Of a DNA stretch of 35,921 nt, positions 1-8,200 are shown piece after piece. The stretch spans positions 1 to 35,921 of the forward strand of contig CALFJA010000018.1 in NCBI GenBank assembly GCA_937877605.1, written 5' to 3'. Numbering within the stretch: position 1 is the stretch's first letter; each line of letters begins with the position of its first letter. A program made the position numbers and the translations under genes. Source of the DNA: an uncultured Prevotellaceae bacterium. Lineage in GTDB: Bacteria > Bacteroidota > Bacteroidia > Bacteroidales > Bacteroidaceae. The notes under the pieces were generated by a model, which saw only the letters and a program-made list of their open reading frames with translations, was not told where the DNA came from and searched no databases.

Positions 1-59
1 CTCGAAAATCATCGCACTGACATTCTATTTCGAATAAGGATACGAAACAATCACAATGG

Positions 60-97
60 AAAGAGGTGGACATTGCCATGGCAGTGCCCACCTCTTT
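60..97 (-). terminator. Hairpin after the fimbrillin-like gene
   Basis: A 10-bp perfect stem (60-69 with 88-97, AAAGAGGTGG / CCACCTCTTT) encloses a second short stem around TGCCATGGCA. It lies 25 bp past the stop at 122 of the minus-strand gene. There is no long T run on the minus strand, so it is a likely but not ideal terminator. Bases 1-59 show nothing else I can support. Confidence 0.5.
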
Positions 98-121
98 TAT
101 TGTAGTCATACGAGGGAAACC

Positions 122-1204
122 CTATTCAAACAGGTCGGTCGTAGCTACCCGCATACCCGTGTGCAGATAGATGCTTCTCTGCTGCCAGCTCAAGGCAAGG
201 TAGTTGTAGTGTATGTTCAGATAGAATGCATTGTCGTAGCCGTTGCCGTTGCCGTAATAGTACTTGTTGTTGCTGGCATCGTACATCAGCGGAGTCTTTG
301 TCCAGTAGAACCCCTGTGCACCAACGAGCGTCAATGTCGGAACATTTGATGCCGAAGTCTCGCCCGGACGGATGTGGTCGTATTCGTATCTTCCCAGGCA
401 AGGCACGAAGAAATAGTGGTCGATTACCGATGCGTCGGGCTTTCCCTCCCTTGTGTAAGGTACGCGGAAGTTGTCGGCCGGTGCATAGTAACGCAGGTTG
501 TACTGCTGTCCTTCCTGCTGATACAGGCGTTCGGTCTGCCAGTCTTCGGTGCTGAATCCTACTTGCGTGTCGTAGTTGGGGAAGGGAGCGCAGAGGTTGC
601 CGAACTGCGAACCGTCGTCATAGCCAGGCCATGTCACGCCGTTGTCCGAGCAGATGTATTCTTTCTTCTTGAGCCATACACCGCCGTTGCAGATAGTATA
701 GGCGCCGTTGTAGCCTACCAGGATCCATTCTGTCTCGAAGTCAAGGTGCGGGTCGCCGTATACGACATAATAGCTCATTTGGTTGGCCGTCAGTGCACGG
801 TATTTCCACATGTCGTTCTTCTGTGACTGACGGTGGCGGTTGCGTGTCGTCCAATGGACATTGTTCTGATACCACTGGTAGTTTACGCTCAGATAGTCCA
901 CTGCCGAGCCACTGGCCATGATGTTGTCGTAGCCGCGCCATGAGCCGAGTGGCGGGTCGTAGGCCGACTGTTCCTCGTCGTTCTTTGTCGGATAGCTGGC
1001 CTGATCTTCGTAGAACCATTTCTGGGCACCCCATTGGTAGTAGCCTTCAAGTGTGGAACTGTCGAAGAACTGATATTCGCGCAGTGCCAAGGTGGGTTCT
1101 GTCAGTGTCAGTTTGTGCTGCACTTTCTTATACTTGTTCACATGGAAAGTCACATTCGATACTTCCTTCTTGATATCTTGCAGCTCTTCTTCATAGTCCA
1201 TCAC
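122..1204 (-). CDS. C-terminal half of a frameshifted fimbrillin-like surface protein
   Basis: This open frame of about 360 residues has no signal peptide. It continues the neighbouring lipoprotein at 1234-2130 after a one-base change of frame. The frame is open back to a stop at 1253-1255, so 1204 (a GTG) is only a nominal start. The sequence is rich in Tyr and Trp. Near its end it has a YFFVPCLGRYEYD stretch followed by GAQGFYWTKTP, a pattern seen at the ends of fimbrillin-like and FISUMP-type proteins of Prevotella and Bacteroides. Such proteins are exported, lipid-anchored and surface exposed, either as fimbria tips or stalks or as adhesins. If the frameshift is real, this half is probably not translated. 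If it is a sequencing error, the full protein is roughly 670 residues. Confidence 0.6.
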   Translation of the reverse strand: MMDYEEELQDIKKEVSNVTFHVNKYKKVQHKLTLTEPTLALREYQFFDSSTLEGYYQWGAQKWFYEDQASYPTKNDEEQSAYDPPLGSWRGYDNIMASGSAVDYLSVNYQWYQNNVHWTTRNRHRQSQKNDMWKYRALTANQMSYYVVYGDPHLDFETEWILVGYNGAYTICNGGVWLKKKEYICSDNGVTWPGYDDGSQFGNLCAPFPNYDTQVGFSTEDWQTERLYQQEGQQYNLRYYAPADNFRVPYTREGKPDASVIDHYFFVPCLGRYEYDHIRPGETSASNVPTLTLVGAQGFYWTKTPLMYDASNNKYYYGNGNGYDNAFYLNIHYNYLALSWQQRSIYLHTGMRVATTDLFE

Positions 1205-1233
1205 CCAGTCCTGTCCCAGGTTGCCGCTGGATC

Positions 1234-2130
1234 CTATCTCATGACGCGTGTGCTATGATAGATATAGTATGCCACGGTGTAGGTTATCTCCAGGTCATAG
1301 GTTCTCGGTGCGATTACCATGAACATGCGGTTGTGGTCGCCGTCGACTGTTTCCTTGATGGGAAATCCGTTGTTCTCGGCGAACAATTCATCGGCTGACA
1401 TTCTTCCGTCGGGAAGTTTCTCTACATCGACACCGCATACCAAACGGATTTCAGAGCCGCCGTTGGTCACAGCGTCTACTTGCAGTCCTTCCGATGTGAG
1501 CGGATAGGTTCCGCAGATGTTTCTGCCGTTCTTTTCCTTCACCACGATGTGCTTCACCTTGCAGTAGTTTGTCGATGGTGCAATGGCAGTGCGTGGTTCA
1601 AAGATGATGTACGACGCTTTGTGGTTCAGCGTGAAGTTGTAGTCGCCCGTCTCCGGGTCCCTCACTGCCGTTGCCGAGGCGCAGTCGCCCACGGTGGCAA
1701 AGTGGTCGGAGTTGTTGCCCAGGCTCTGTGTCTGCTCGGCTGCGATGGTCACGGTCGATCCGCTGCCGGCATCCTTTCCGTTGTAGATGACCTCATAGCT
1801 GTCGGCAGTGAAGTTGCCTTCCACATAGAAGTCGGCACTGGTGGCGGGATCGCCAATCACGCATTCGGTGGAGGGAATCAGCTGGTCGCCCTTCTTCACC
1901 CAAATCTTGTCGCTTTCCACCCATGTGAAGGTGCCCGTCTCGTTCATAGCGGTGCGTTGGGGGCCTTCCTGCGGCGTTTCTGAGCTCGTGGAGAAGCGTG
2001 TCAGGCGGATAGGCTGGACTGCAGGGGATTCACTCTCATTGAAATCGTCGCTGGAACAGCCTGTGAGAAGGGCTGCTACGGCGAACAGAAACAGGCTGAA
2101 ATGTTGTTTCGTCAGTTCAAGTCTATTCAT
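1234..2130 (-). CDS. Fimbrillin-like lipoprotein, N-terminal half
   Basis: The 298-residue product begins with a lipoprotein signal: a hydrophobic stretch ending LLTGC-SSDD, with the cysteine near residue 25. The region GTFTWVESDKIWV followed by a DFYVEG strand is typical of the N-terminal domain of fimbrillin-family proteins (FimA/Mfa1-like and related shaft or accessory subunits). The end reads IYHSTRVMR then stop. A one-base shift between about 1237 and 1252 gives a smooth continuation (STR-HEIGSSGNLGQDW) into the frame at 122-1204. I therefore read this as the front of one broken gene, although a short stand-alone protein cannot be excluded. It lies 75 bp after the tiny gene at 2206-2448 and probably shares its promoter. 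Confidence 0.7.
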   Translation of the reverse strand: MNRLELTKQHFSLFLFAVAALLTGCSSDDFNESESPAVQPIRLTRFSTSSETPQEGPQRTAMNETGTFTWVESDKIWVKKGDQLIPSTECVIGDPATSADFYVEGNFTADSYEVIYNGKDAGSGSTVTIAAEQTQSLGNNSDHFATVGDCASATAVRDPETGDYNFTLNHKASYIIFEPRTAIAPSTNYCKVKHIVVKEKNGRNICGTYPLTSEGLQVDAVTNGGSEIRLVCGVDVEKLPDGRMSADELFAENNGFPIKETVDGDHNRMFMVIAPRTYDLEITYTVAYYIYHSTRVMR

Positions 2131-2205
2131 ATTCTGGTATTTATTTTGTTTTTCTTTATTGCTACTGTTATTCTGTTTTTTCCATTTTACAGCGTGGTGT
2201 GCGGG

Positions 2206-2448
2206 TCATTCACGGGATTCGTCTTTGCGGTTCAATCCGTGGCTGAACTCCTCTTCATAGCTGAATGGCCTGCGTGGAGCCGGATCTATGATGGGGTCGT
2301 CGTCAGGGTCGGCTTGTCCGGCACCGCCGCCAAAGGAAGTGGCGATGGGCAGACCGCATTCTACACTGAATGTTTCTGATGAGGGGGCGATATACTGCTT
2401 TTGTGCCGGGGCCAGCATGAAGGTAATGGTTGTTCTCTTTTTATCCAT
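2206..2448 (-). CDS. Small peptide of the KxYxAP type, upstream of the fimbrillin-like gene
   Basis: The 80-residue product has no signal peptide or membrane segment. It has a basic start (MDKKRTT), a QYIAPSSETF motif, a glycine patch (FGGGAGQ), an acidic and proline-rich middle (DPDDDPIIDPAPRRP) and a charged tail. Short proteins that begin with a basic segment, a Y-x-AP motif and then a disordered acidic tail are common in Bacteroidales, usually without an assigned function. The 64-residue protein at 4993-5187 shares this plan. The gene is first in a likely two-gene unit with the fimbrillin-like lipoprotein. Its function is unknown; a role as an exported-protein partner or modified peptide would be speculation. 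Confidence 0.6.
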   Translation of the reverse strand: MDKKRTTITFMLAPAQKQYIAPSSETFSVECGLPIATSFGGGAGQADPDDDPIIDPAPRRPFSYEEEFSHGLNRKDESRE

Positions 2449-2493
2449 ATTTATAAAAATTAATACCTGTTGTTGACAACTTTATAATAGAAC

Positions 2494-2526
2494 ATAGAGA
2501 AGAGACCTTTGGTGTGTCTTCTCTAT
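2494..2526 (-). promoter_or_regulatory. Strong hairpin in the leader of the fimbrillin unit
   Basis: The arms ATAGAGAAGA (2494-2503) and TCTTCTCTAT (2517-2526) form a perfect 10-bp stem, with an extra ACC/GGT pairing in the loop. It lies 46 bp before the start at 2448 and inside the transcript expected from the promoter core at 2582-2589. No T run follows, so a regulatory or stabilising leader structure is more likely than a terminator. Confidence 0.5.
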
Positions 2527-2581
2527 CCGGTTTTGATTTGTTTCCCGGCGAACATCTGCCCGTCAGGCTGTTATGCGGGTA

Positions 2582-2589
2582 CAAAGATA
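2582..2589 (-). promoter_or_regulatory. Promoter core of the fimbrillin unit
   Basis: CAAAGATA on the plus strand reads TATCTTTG on the minus strand, an exact match to the Bacteroidetes TAnnTTTG -7 element. It lies 134 bp before the start at 2448. No clear -33 TTTG is seen at the usual spacing. Confidence 0.5.
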
Positions 2590-2776
2590 GATATTATTTT
2601 GTCCGGCGGATTAAAATATTTTAACCCACCACCCCCCCTATATTTAATAAATATTAACACAAAAAGCACTTATTTTCTGCTTGCCTGTGTAAAAAATGTT
2701 TAAAAAATCCAGCTGCGGCGGTACAAAAGCTCAAGAAATATGTGTTGCCGTGTCCGTTCGTTTTGAAAAATATTCC

Positions 2777-2784
2777 TACATTTG
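2777..2784 (+). promoter_or_regulatory. Promoter core for the gene at 2803
   Basis: TACATTTG matches TAnnTTTG and ends 18 bp before the ATG at 2803, giving a very short leader. No convincing -33 box is visible. Confidence 0.5.
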
Positions 2785-2802
2785 CCGTAAACCAGCAACA
2801 AT

Positions 2803-3678
2803 ATGCATACAGACAAACTACTTTTCAGAAACTTTTTCGTTCTCTTCATCATGCTGTTCGTTCCGGTGGCGCAAATGCATGCCGGCAATAAGAGCGACCA
2901 GAAGGAACTCCTGCGGGCGGTTGCCCGGATGTTACAGATGGAAGAGGCCACCAAGGCCAGTGTTCCCGATTTCCTGCTCCACGACGAGGCTGCCAGTTAC
3001 TATTGCGGAAGCGTGCTCTATCATCCAGAGGAGCAATACAGCCAGGACACGGCACGGGCAAACAAACTAATCAGCGATGCACGGTGGATTCTCGACCATC
3101 AGGTCTATCCCGACGAGAAGATGACAAAGAAGCTGACGAAGCAGAAATACGATGTGTCGAAATTGCGCGATATTTACGACTGGGCGGTAATGGTTGTCCA
3201 GAATGCCGAGCCGCGCTATTCCATCCTGACCCGTTTCTGCGACCAACAGCTCGAACGCCGTCGCAATGCGCTGAAGAAGACCATGCCAGCGGGGCAGCTA
3301 CTGCGGTTTTCCTACGAAGAGTACGGGTCGTCGGCTCCCAGGCCCAACGGCTGTGTGCTGGAACGCGACGGTGGCTCCGGCAGCTGGCTGCTGAACGGCT
3401 ACGAGGTGCCCGACTCGGTGGCGGCCGAGGTGCGCGGCCTGGCCGAGGAGCAGCGGGTTTATCAGTGCATGGACTACTATGACGAACCGCCGTCATTTCC
3501 GCAATTCCCTCACCAACTGGGCGGTCCTCCTGCGTGGCGTTTCAGGTGCGAGTTCGAAGGCGGTACCATCAGCACAGGCTCGGAGAGTGAACTGTTGCCT
3601 GACGGTTGTGCCAAGATTGTTGGTTATTTAAAAGACCTATTGTATCAGCTATGGAAGAATCAACCCGAACGGTACTGA
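2803..3678 (+). CDS. Secreted hypothetical protein
   Basis: The 291-residue product has an N-terminal signal peptide of about 27 residues (hydrophobic FFVLFIMLFVPVAQ, then MHA-GN). The mature part is mainly helical and charged at first (residues 30-160). A segment with GYEVPDSV and paired Tyr and Pro residues follows. I recognise no family or catalytic motif. The start fits the promoter core just upstream. The last 28 bp overlap the start of the DUF3298 membrane protein at 3651, so the two are co-transcribed and probably translationally coupled. They likely work together in the envelope, but the function is unknown. Confidence 0.75.
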   Translation: MHTDKLLFRNFFVLFIMLFVPVAQMHAGNKSDQKELLRAVARMLQMEEATKASVPDFLLHDEAASYYCGSVLYHPEEQYSQDTARANKLISDARWILDHQVYPDEKMTKKLTKQKYDVSKLRDIYDWAVMVVQNAEPRYSILTRFCDQQLERRRNALKKTMPAGQLLRFSYEEYGSSAPRPNGCVLERDGGSGSWLLNGYEVPDSVAAEVRGLAEEQRVYQCMDYYDEPPSFPQFPHQLGGPPAWRFRCEFEGGTISTGSESELLPDGCAKIVGYLKDLLYQLWKNQPERY

Positions 3679-4658
3679 CCCGTTTTTCGCGGCTTTGGCC
3701 GGTATTTGCCGGAGTGTCCGTGCTCCTCTGCATTGCGGGAATAGTCGCAGGCTTGAACGAGAGCCTGCTGTTCATGATAGTTCCCATGGTGATATTCTTC
3801 ATCATGGTGGTGGTTCAGCTGTGCCAGATGGTAGTGGCCGTAATTGCAGGGCGTTGGAAGCACTTCCTCGGCGGATTGCTGGGATTGGCCCTGTCGGTGC
3901 TGGCATTCTATTTCTGTTTCATCAATCAACCCGAATTCATCGGCGGAAAGGTAGACTATCCCGTTGATATCGCGGCCAGCGATACCATCACCTACTCGAA
4001 GAGCGAGGAGCGGCTGACCTGCGACATCGTAGCCCTGATGCCCGAAACCTACCTCCGACAGGCTGTGGGGGAGTGGCTCAGCGGCTATCTTGGAGGTACA
4101 TACACAGGTGAGATGGACGACCTTCAGGCACTGGTTGACTACTATGGCACCAGCCACACCGACTCGCTGCGGGTCATCCTGGAGGAGGGCATTCCCGATT
4201 TTGCCGAGGTAAGCTACGACGCCGGCATGGAAAGGAGCTACGAGAACCTCAAGGCGGTCACCTTCGAACTGACCATCGAGCAGTTCCTGGGCGGCGCCCA
4301 TCCCACATCAGAGTTCTTCGGGGCTACTTTCAGCAAGGAAGACGGCCGGATGCTCACCTGGGACATCATCCGTCCCGACAGCCGGCAGGCCTTCCACGAC
4401 ATGCTGGTGGATGAACTGAAAGACTATTTCGGTGTGAAGGTCGATGGCATATCCATGGAGCACTTGCTGGGAGTGGACGATGTGCAGCACATTCCGCTGC
4501 CCCAGTCGCCGCCCTACCTGACGGCCGAAGGGCTCGCCTTCATCTATCAGCAGTACGAGATTGCCCCCTATGCCATGGGCTTGCCGTCGGCCATCATCCC
4601 CTACAGCCGGGTCAAGCCCTTCCTCACCGATGCCGCACGGGAACTCATTCCCGAGTAG
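3651..4658 (+). CDS. Membrane-anchored DUF3298 (RsiV-like) protein
   Basis: The start chosen is the ATG at 3651 (MEESTRTV, 335 residues) rather than upstream ATGs, because the earlier codons lie inside the preceding gene. Residues about 10-90 hold two or three hydrophobic segments. The rest is extracytoplasmic. The region with FLGGAHPTSEF and the late segment LTAEGLAFIYQQYEIAPYA followed by IPYSRV are typical of the DUF3298 fold found in RsiV-type anti-sigma factors and lysozyme-binding proteins. No sigma factor lies next to it, so an anti-sigma role is not supported. It could sense or bind something at the cell surface. A strong terminator follows at 4713. Confidence 0.75.
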   Translation: MEESTRTVLTRFSRLWPVFAGVSVLLCIAGIVAGLNESLLFMIVPMVIFFIMVVVQLCQMVVAVIAGRWKHFLGGLLGLALSVLAFYFCFINQPEFIGGKVDYPVDIAASDTITYSKSEERLTCDIVALMPETYLRQAVGEWLSGYLGGTYTGEMDDLQALVDYYGTSHTDSLRVILEEGIPDFAEVSYDAGMERSYENLKAVTFELTIEQFLGGAHPTSEFFGATFSKEDGRMLTWDIIRPDSRQAFHDMLVDELKDYFGVKVDGISMEHLLGVDDVQHIPLPQSPPYLTAEGLAFIYQQYEIAPYAMGLPSAIIPYSRVKPFLTDAARELIPE

Positions 4659-4712
4659 TACGGGCAGTTGCAACCCTTCAGATACCAGTCGAAGGAAATC
4701 CGGAAACCATAT

Positions 4713-4757
4713 ATTCAGGACCTGCCGCGATGGGAAATCCGGCAGGTCCTGAATTTT
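4713..4757 (+). terminator. Intrinsic terminator after the DUF3298 gene
   Basis: The arms 4713-4727 and 4740-4754 (core TTCAGGACCTGCCG / CGGCAGGTCCTGAA) make a 15-bp perfect stem with a 12-nt loop, followed by a short T tract. It lies 55 bp after the stop at 4658. Confidence 0.85.
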
Positions 4758-4770
4758 AATCCGTAACAAA

Positions 4771-4886
4771 TTGATTTACAATGCGTTGTGTTTGAGGCTC
4801 AAACGGATTCCGTTTTGGCCCCAAACGGATTCCGTTTTGGCCCTGGTTGCACTGCGTTTGGGCGGCTTTCGGAAAACGGGTGCAAA
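4771..4886 (+). repeat. Palindrome-array element, copy 1
   Basis: This 116-bp element has a 20-nt left flank starting TTGATTTACAA. Four 13-bp units start at 4791, 4813, 4835 and 4857, exactly 22 bp apart. A right flank ends GGAAAACGGGTGCAAA (4871-4886). The first unit, TTTGAGGCTCAAA, is a perfect palindrome around a central base. The others are variants (TTTTGGCCCCAAA and shorter matches). The 9-bp spacers are CGGATTCCG twice, then TGCACTGCG. Units 1-2 plus spacers also form a 22-bp tandem repeat (4801-4822 and 4823-4844). Copies 2 and 3 lie at 13298-13413 and 30113-30199. Confidence 0.85.
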
Positions 4887-4930
4887 AGTATGGTTTTCCA
4901 CCTTGCCTGTTCTCTTGTCGGAGCACCATC

Positions 4931-4968
4931 AAAAAAAGAGCCTGTCCAGATGGCTGGCAGGCTCTTTT
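4931..4968 (-). terminator. Terminator of the subtilase operon
   Basis: AAAAGAGCCTG (4934-4944) pairs with CAGGCTCTTTT (4958-4968). On the minus strand the stem is followed by a run of seven T (4937-4931). It lies 25 bp past the stop of the 64-residue peptide gene. Confidence 0.85.
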
Positions 4969-4992
4969 CGGTGATATATGGGGAGATGTGTG

Positions 4993-5187
4993 TCAGTCGC
5001 CCCAAACGCTGTTGTTGGCAAGATGGTCCGACGGTTCAAAGTCGTCGTCGGTGGGACAGGTGTCGTTGTCGGCCGGAGTGAGTTGCTGGTTGGTGCTGGT
5101 CATCGGGTCGTAAATAACCATCAGTTCCTCGCTGAAGGCTGTGCAGACATCGGTGTCGGGTGCAGTATAGCGTTTCTTCGTGTTCAT
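4993..5187 (-). CDS. Small peptide of the KxYxAP type, downstream of the subtilase
   Basis: The 64-residue acidic product starts MNTKKRYTAPDTDV. It has a short apolar middle (FSEELMVIYDP) and a disordered Asp/Thr/Asn-rich tail ending NNSVWGD. There is no signal peptide. It shares the basic start, the Y-x-AP motif and the acidic tail with the 80-residue product at 2206-2448. The gene begins 22 bp after the subtilase stop and ends just before a terminator, so the two genes form one transcript. A partner, substrate or inhibitor of the protease is possible, but nothing in the sequence proves it. The function is unknown. Confidence 0.7.
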   Translation of the reverse strand: MNTKKRYTAPDTDVCTAFSEELMVIYDPMTSTNQQLTPADNDTCPTDDDFEPSDHLANNSVWGD

Positions 5188-5209
5188 ATGCTTACCTCCT
5201 GCTTCTCGT

Positions 5210-8200
5210 TTATTTCACGGCAATGCGCTTGCCGTTGACGATGTAGACGCCTTTCTGTGCGGGCTTCCCGTTCAGGCGGATGCCTTGCAGGGTGTACCAT
5301 ACGGCCTTGCCGTTGTCGTCTTTCTCAATACCGCCGATGCCGGTGGTCTCATCGTCGAAGGTAATCGACAGCGACGAGATGACATTGCCCAGCGAGTTGT
5401 CGTGCACGAAGAAGGCCTTGTTGGCTGCCAGCGACTGTCCGCTGTATTTGTAGAAGCCGATATATCCGTTCGAACCCATGCCCATGGTGAGCACTACTCC
5501 GTCGGTAACGCCTGCTTCGGCCAGTGCCTGGTCCACGGTGGTGGGCTCGACGGTGCCTCGCAGCAGGTTGGTGCGCGGCAGGGCGGCAGGCGTGGTCGAT
5601 GCCTTCGGGAAGCGGAAGGTGCCGGCATTGCCCTGTACCACTACGCCGCAGTTGGCCGGGATGGCACTGTTCAGGCGGGCCAGACGCACCTCACCGTCGG
5701 TAACGCCGTAGGCATAGTATACGCCCAGCAGGTCGGGATCGTAGGTGTCGTAGGGAATCTCCACGGGGAAGTCGAGGTAGAGGGTGGTCACTCCGTATTT
5801 CGAAACCGTAACATCGAAGTAGTCGGGATAGACTTTCGTGGCGGTGGCACTGAGCGTGACGGTCACATCTGCGGCGTAGTCGCTGCTCAGGGTGATGCTG
5901 CCCGTGTAGTTGCCGATGGCCGACGGGGTGAAGGTCACGGTCAGCGTCTCGCCGTTTTCTGCGTCGGCAGCACTGATGCTGTTGGCAGAGAGCGTGAAGA
6001 CATTGTCCGGATCGGTCAGCGTGGCGGTCACTTCGCCTGCGAGGTCGGTGCCGAGCACATCGAAGGTCAGGGCTTGCGGAGTGTCGTAGGGCGTGCTGAA
6101 AGTCAGCGTTTCCGGGTCGGCTATCAGTTCAGGCTGCGTGGCTGTACCGCTGATGCTGACGGTCACATTCGCTGCATTGCTGCTGCTCAGGGTCAGCGTG
6201 GCGTTGAATGTGCCGGTGGCAGCGGGCAGGAAGGCCACGGTGATGTCCTTTCCGGTGGCCGCCTCAGTCGTGGTCACGGTGTTGCTGTCGATGGAGAATA
6301 CATTGTTTGCATCGGTCAGCGTGGCCGTGATGTCGCCTTCCAGGTCGGAACCGCCCACTGTAACCGTGGCGGTGGTGCTCACGCCCTTGATGGTACTCAT
6401 GCTCAGCGAACTTGCCGAAGCCGTGATGGTCGGATTGTCCAGCGGCATCTGGAAGCCAATCTCGTAGAGGTAGCCGCGATAGATGCTGGCTTCCACCTTG
6501 TAGACTTTCTCCGTGTCGAGCCCGTCGGCCGAGAGGGTGAAGGTTGAGGTACTGGAACTGGTCTCGCTCTTTGTCGCCGTCGAACTGGCCGTTACATTGC
6601 CGCTGTCGTCCACAGTGCACTCATACACTTTCAATGAGGCAGGGTAGCTGCTGCTGCTTGCTCCGGAGCGTCCGGTGCCGTAGAGCTGGACGGCCGATGT
6701 CTTGCCGACATAGAACGATACGGTGCGGACGCTGGTGTTGGTACGCGAGTTGTAGCCCATGGCGCGGGCTGTGGCGCTGGTGAAATAGGTACTGCTGCCC
6801 AGACACTTGTCGCTGGCGCTCCATGAGGTGCCGCCGTAAGTGTTGTTGTTGCCCAGCGATGTCTCAATCCACTTCTGTGGGTGGCTGTCGTAGTAGACAC
6901 TGCTCCATGCTCCGTAGAGAGGCAGGGTGAGCCAGGCCACCTTGTCGGTCTTGTATTCCGTATATTTGTAAAGGGTGTTCACATAGGTTGTGTTCCATCC
7001 GGCCTCGTCGATGGTGGAATATTTCGTCACTTTGAGGAACGGGTCGGAGGCGGCGCCGATATCCTGTGCGGTAGCTGTGAGCGTGACGGTCACGGTTTCG
7101 GCGCCGGCGCTGGCCAGCGTCAGGGTAGCCGTGTAGGTTCCTTCTGCCGTCGGGGAGAAGCTCACAGTGATGTCCTTGCCTTCGGGAGCCTCAGTGGTGG
7201 TCACGCTGGCACTGCTCAGGCTGAACACACCGTTGGCATCGGTCAGGCTGATGCTGATGTTTCCGGTCAGGTTCCATCCGCTGACATTGAGGGTATTCTG
7301 TTTGACCTCGCCGGGTGAGCAGTTGAACGAAAGCGTGCTGGGCGATGCGATGATGGTAGGCCCGCTCACGGCACTGAGAATTTCCTCGATGCCGGCCAGC
7401 GCATCAATCTTGCCTTGCCCGAAGTGCGATGCATTTGCACCCGTGGTGGTGTAGGCATCGTTGATGGCAGTGTTCTTCATCAGCTCCTTTATTTGGCTCG
7501 TGGTGAATGTCTGCCCGGTTTCGGAGGCAGCCTGAAGCCATAGTGCCACTATGCCTGCCGCCGTCGGAGTGGCCATCGAAGTGCCTTCCATGGCGGCATA
7601 CGGGTAGGTGGTGTTGGTGTTCACACGGTCGGCGGTGTAGTCTCCGTCAATATAGTTGTACTCGTCAACGCTGTTGGTGTGCAGGTGGTTCACACCTGCT
7701 ACGAGACGGGCACCCGGAGCGGTAATCCAAGGCAACTTCTGGCCGATTGGATTGCCGTCGGCTGTGGCATAACTGGAGAAGTAGGCAATGTCGCCCATGG
7801 TGTAGGTGTCGCTGAAGTCGTTCTCGGTTCCAGTGTAGTCGGTGATGCTGTTCTTGGAAACATAGGCTCCCACGGAGATTGCATCGGCAATGGTGGCTTC
7901 GTCGCTGGCACTCATGTCGTCGTCACCGTTGGTCCAGTTGTGTCCGCTTGAGGTCAGGTAGTTGGTAAAATAGCCGTAGCTGCCGCCCCACGCGTCAATA
8001 ACACTGCTGCCACTGGTGGGATAGAACTCAACGGCCAGCGTGTATTTGCTGGTGTAGTAGGTGCTTCCGTTTTTGGTAGTGGTGCTGGTGCTGCGGCTTG
8101 TAAGACCATTTTGCGAATAGAGTAAAACCTGTTTCTTGTCGGTGCCTTCCACCTGGTCGAAGTAGACATAGAGCGTTCCGCTGTAGTAGGTGGAAAGTCC

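Larger units (their letters stand above)
2449..2802. other. Divergent intergenic region with two promoters
   Basis: This 354-bp gap separates the minus-strand fimbrillin unit from the plus-strand gene at 2803. It holds a minus-strand promoter core (2582-2589), a strong hairpin in the minus-strand leader (2494-2526), an AT-rich stretch with a C8 tract near 2630-2640, and a plus-strand promoter core (2777-2784). I see no further gene. Confidence 0.6.
4659..4992. other. Intergenic region between convergent genes
   Basis: This 334-bp gap holds a plus-strand terminator (4713-4757), a copy of the 22-bp-period palindrome element (4771-4886) and a minus-strand terminator (4931-4968). No gene is supported here. 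Confidence 0.7.

Noticed and set aside
4771..4886. The 22-bp-period array as a CRISPR array
   Set aside because: Repeats are only 13 bp and vary, spacers are 9 bp, only four units occur, two spacers are identical, and no cas gene is present in the window.
5180..6547. Long plus-strand open frame of 455 codons opposite the protease gene
   Set aside because: It is a shadow of the highly repetitive, GC-biased protease gene. The antisense strand has low-complexity Val/Gly/Arg composition and no start signal.
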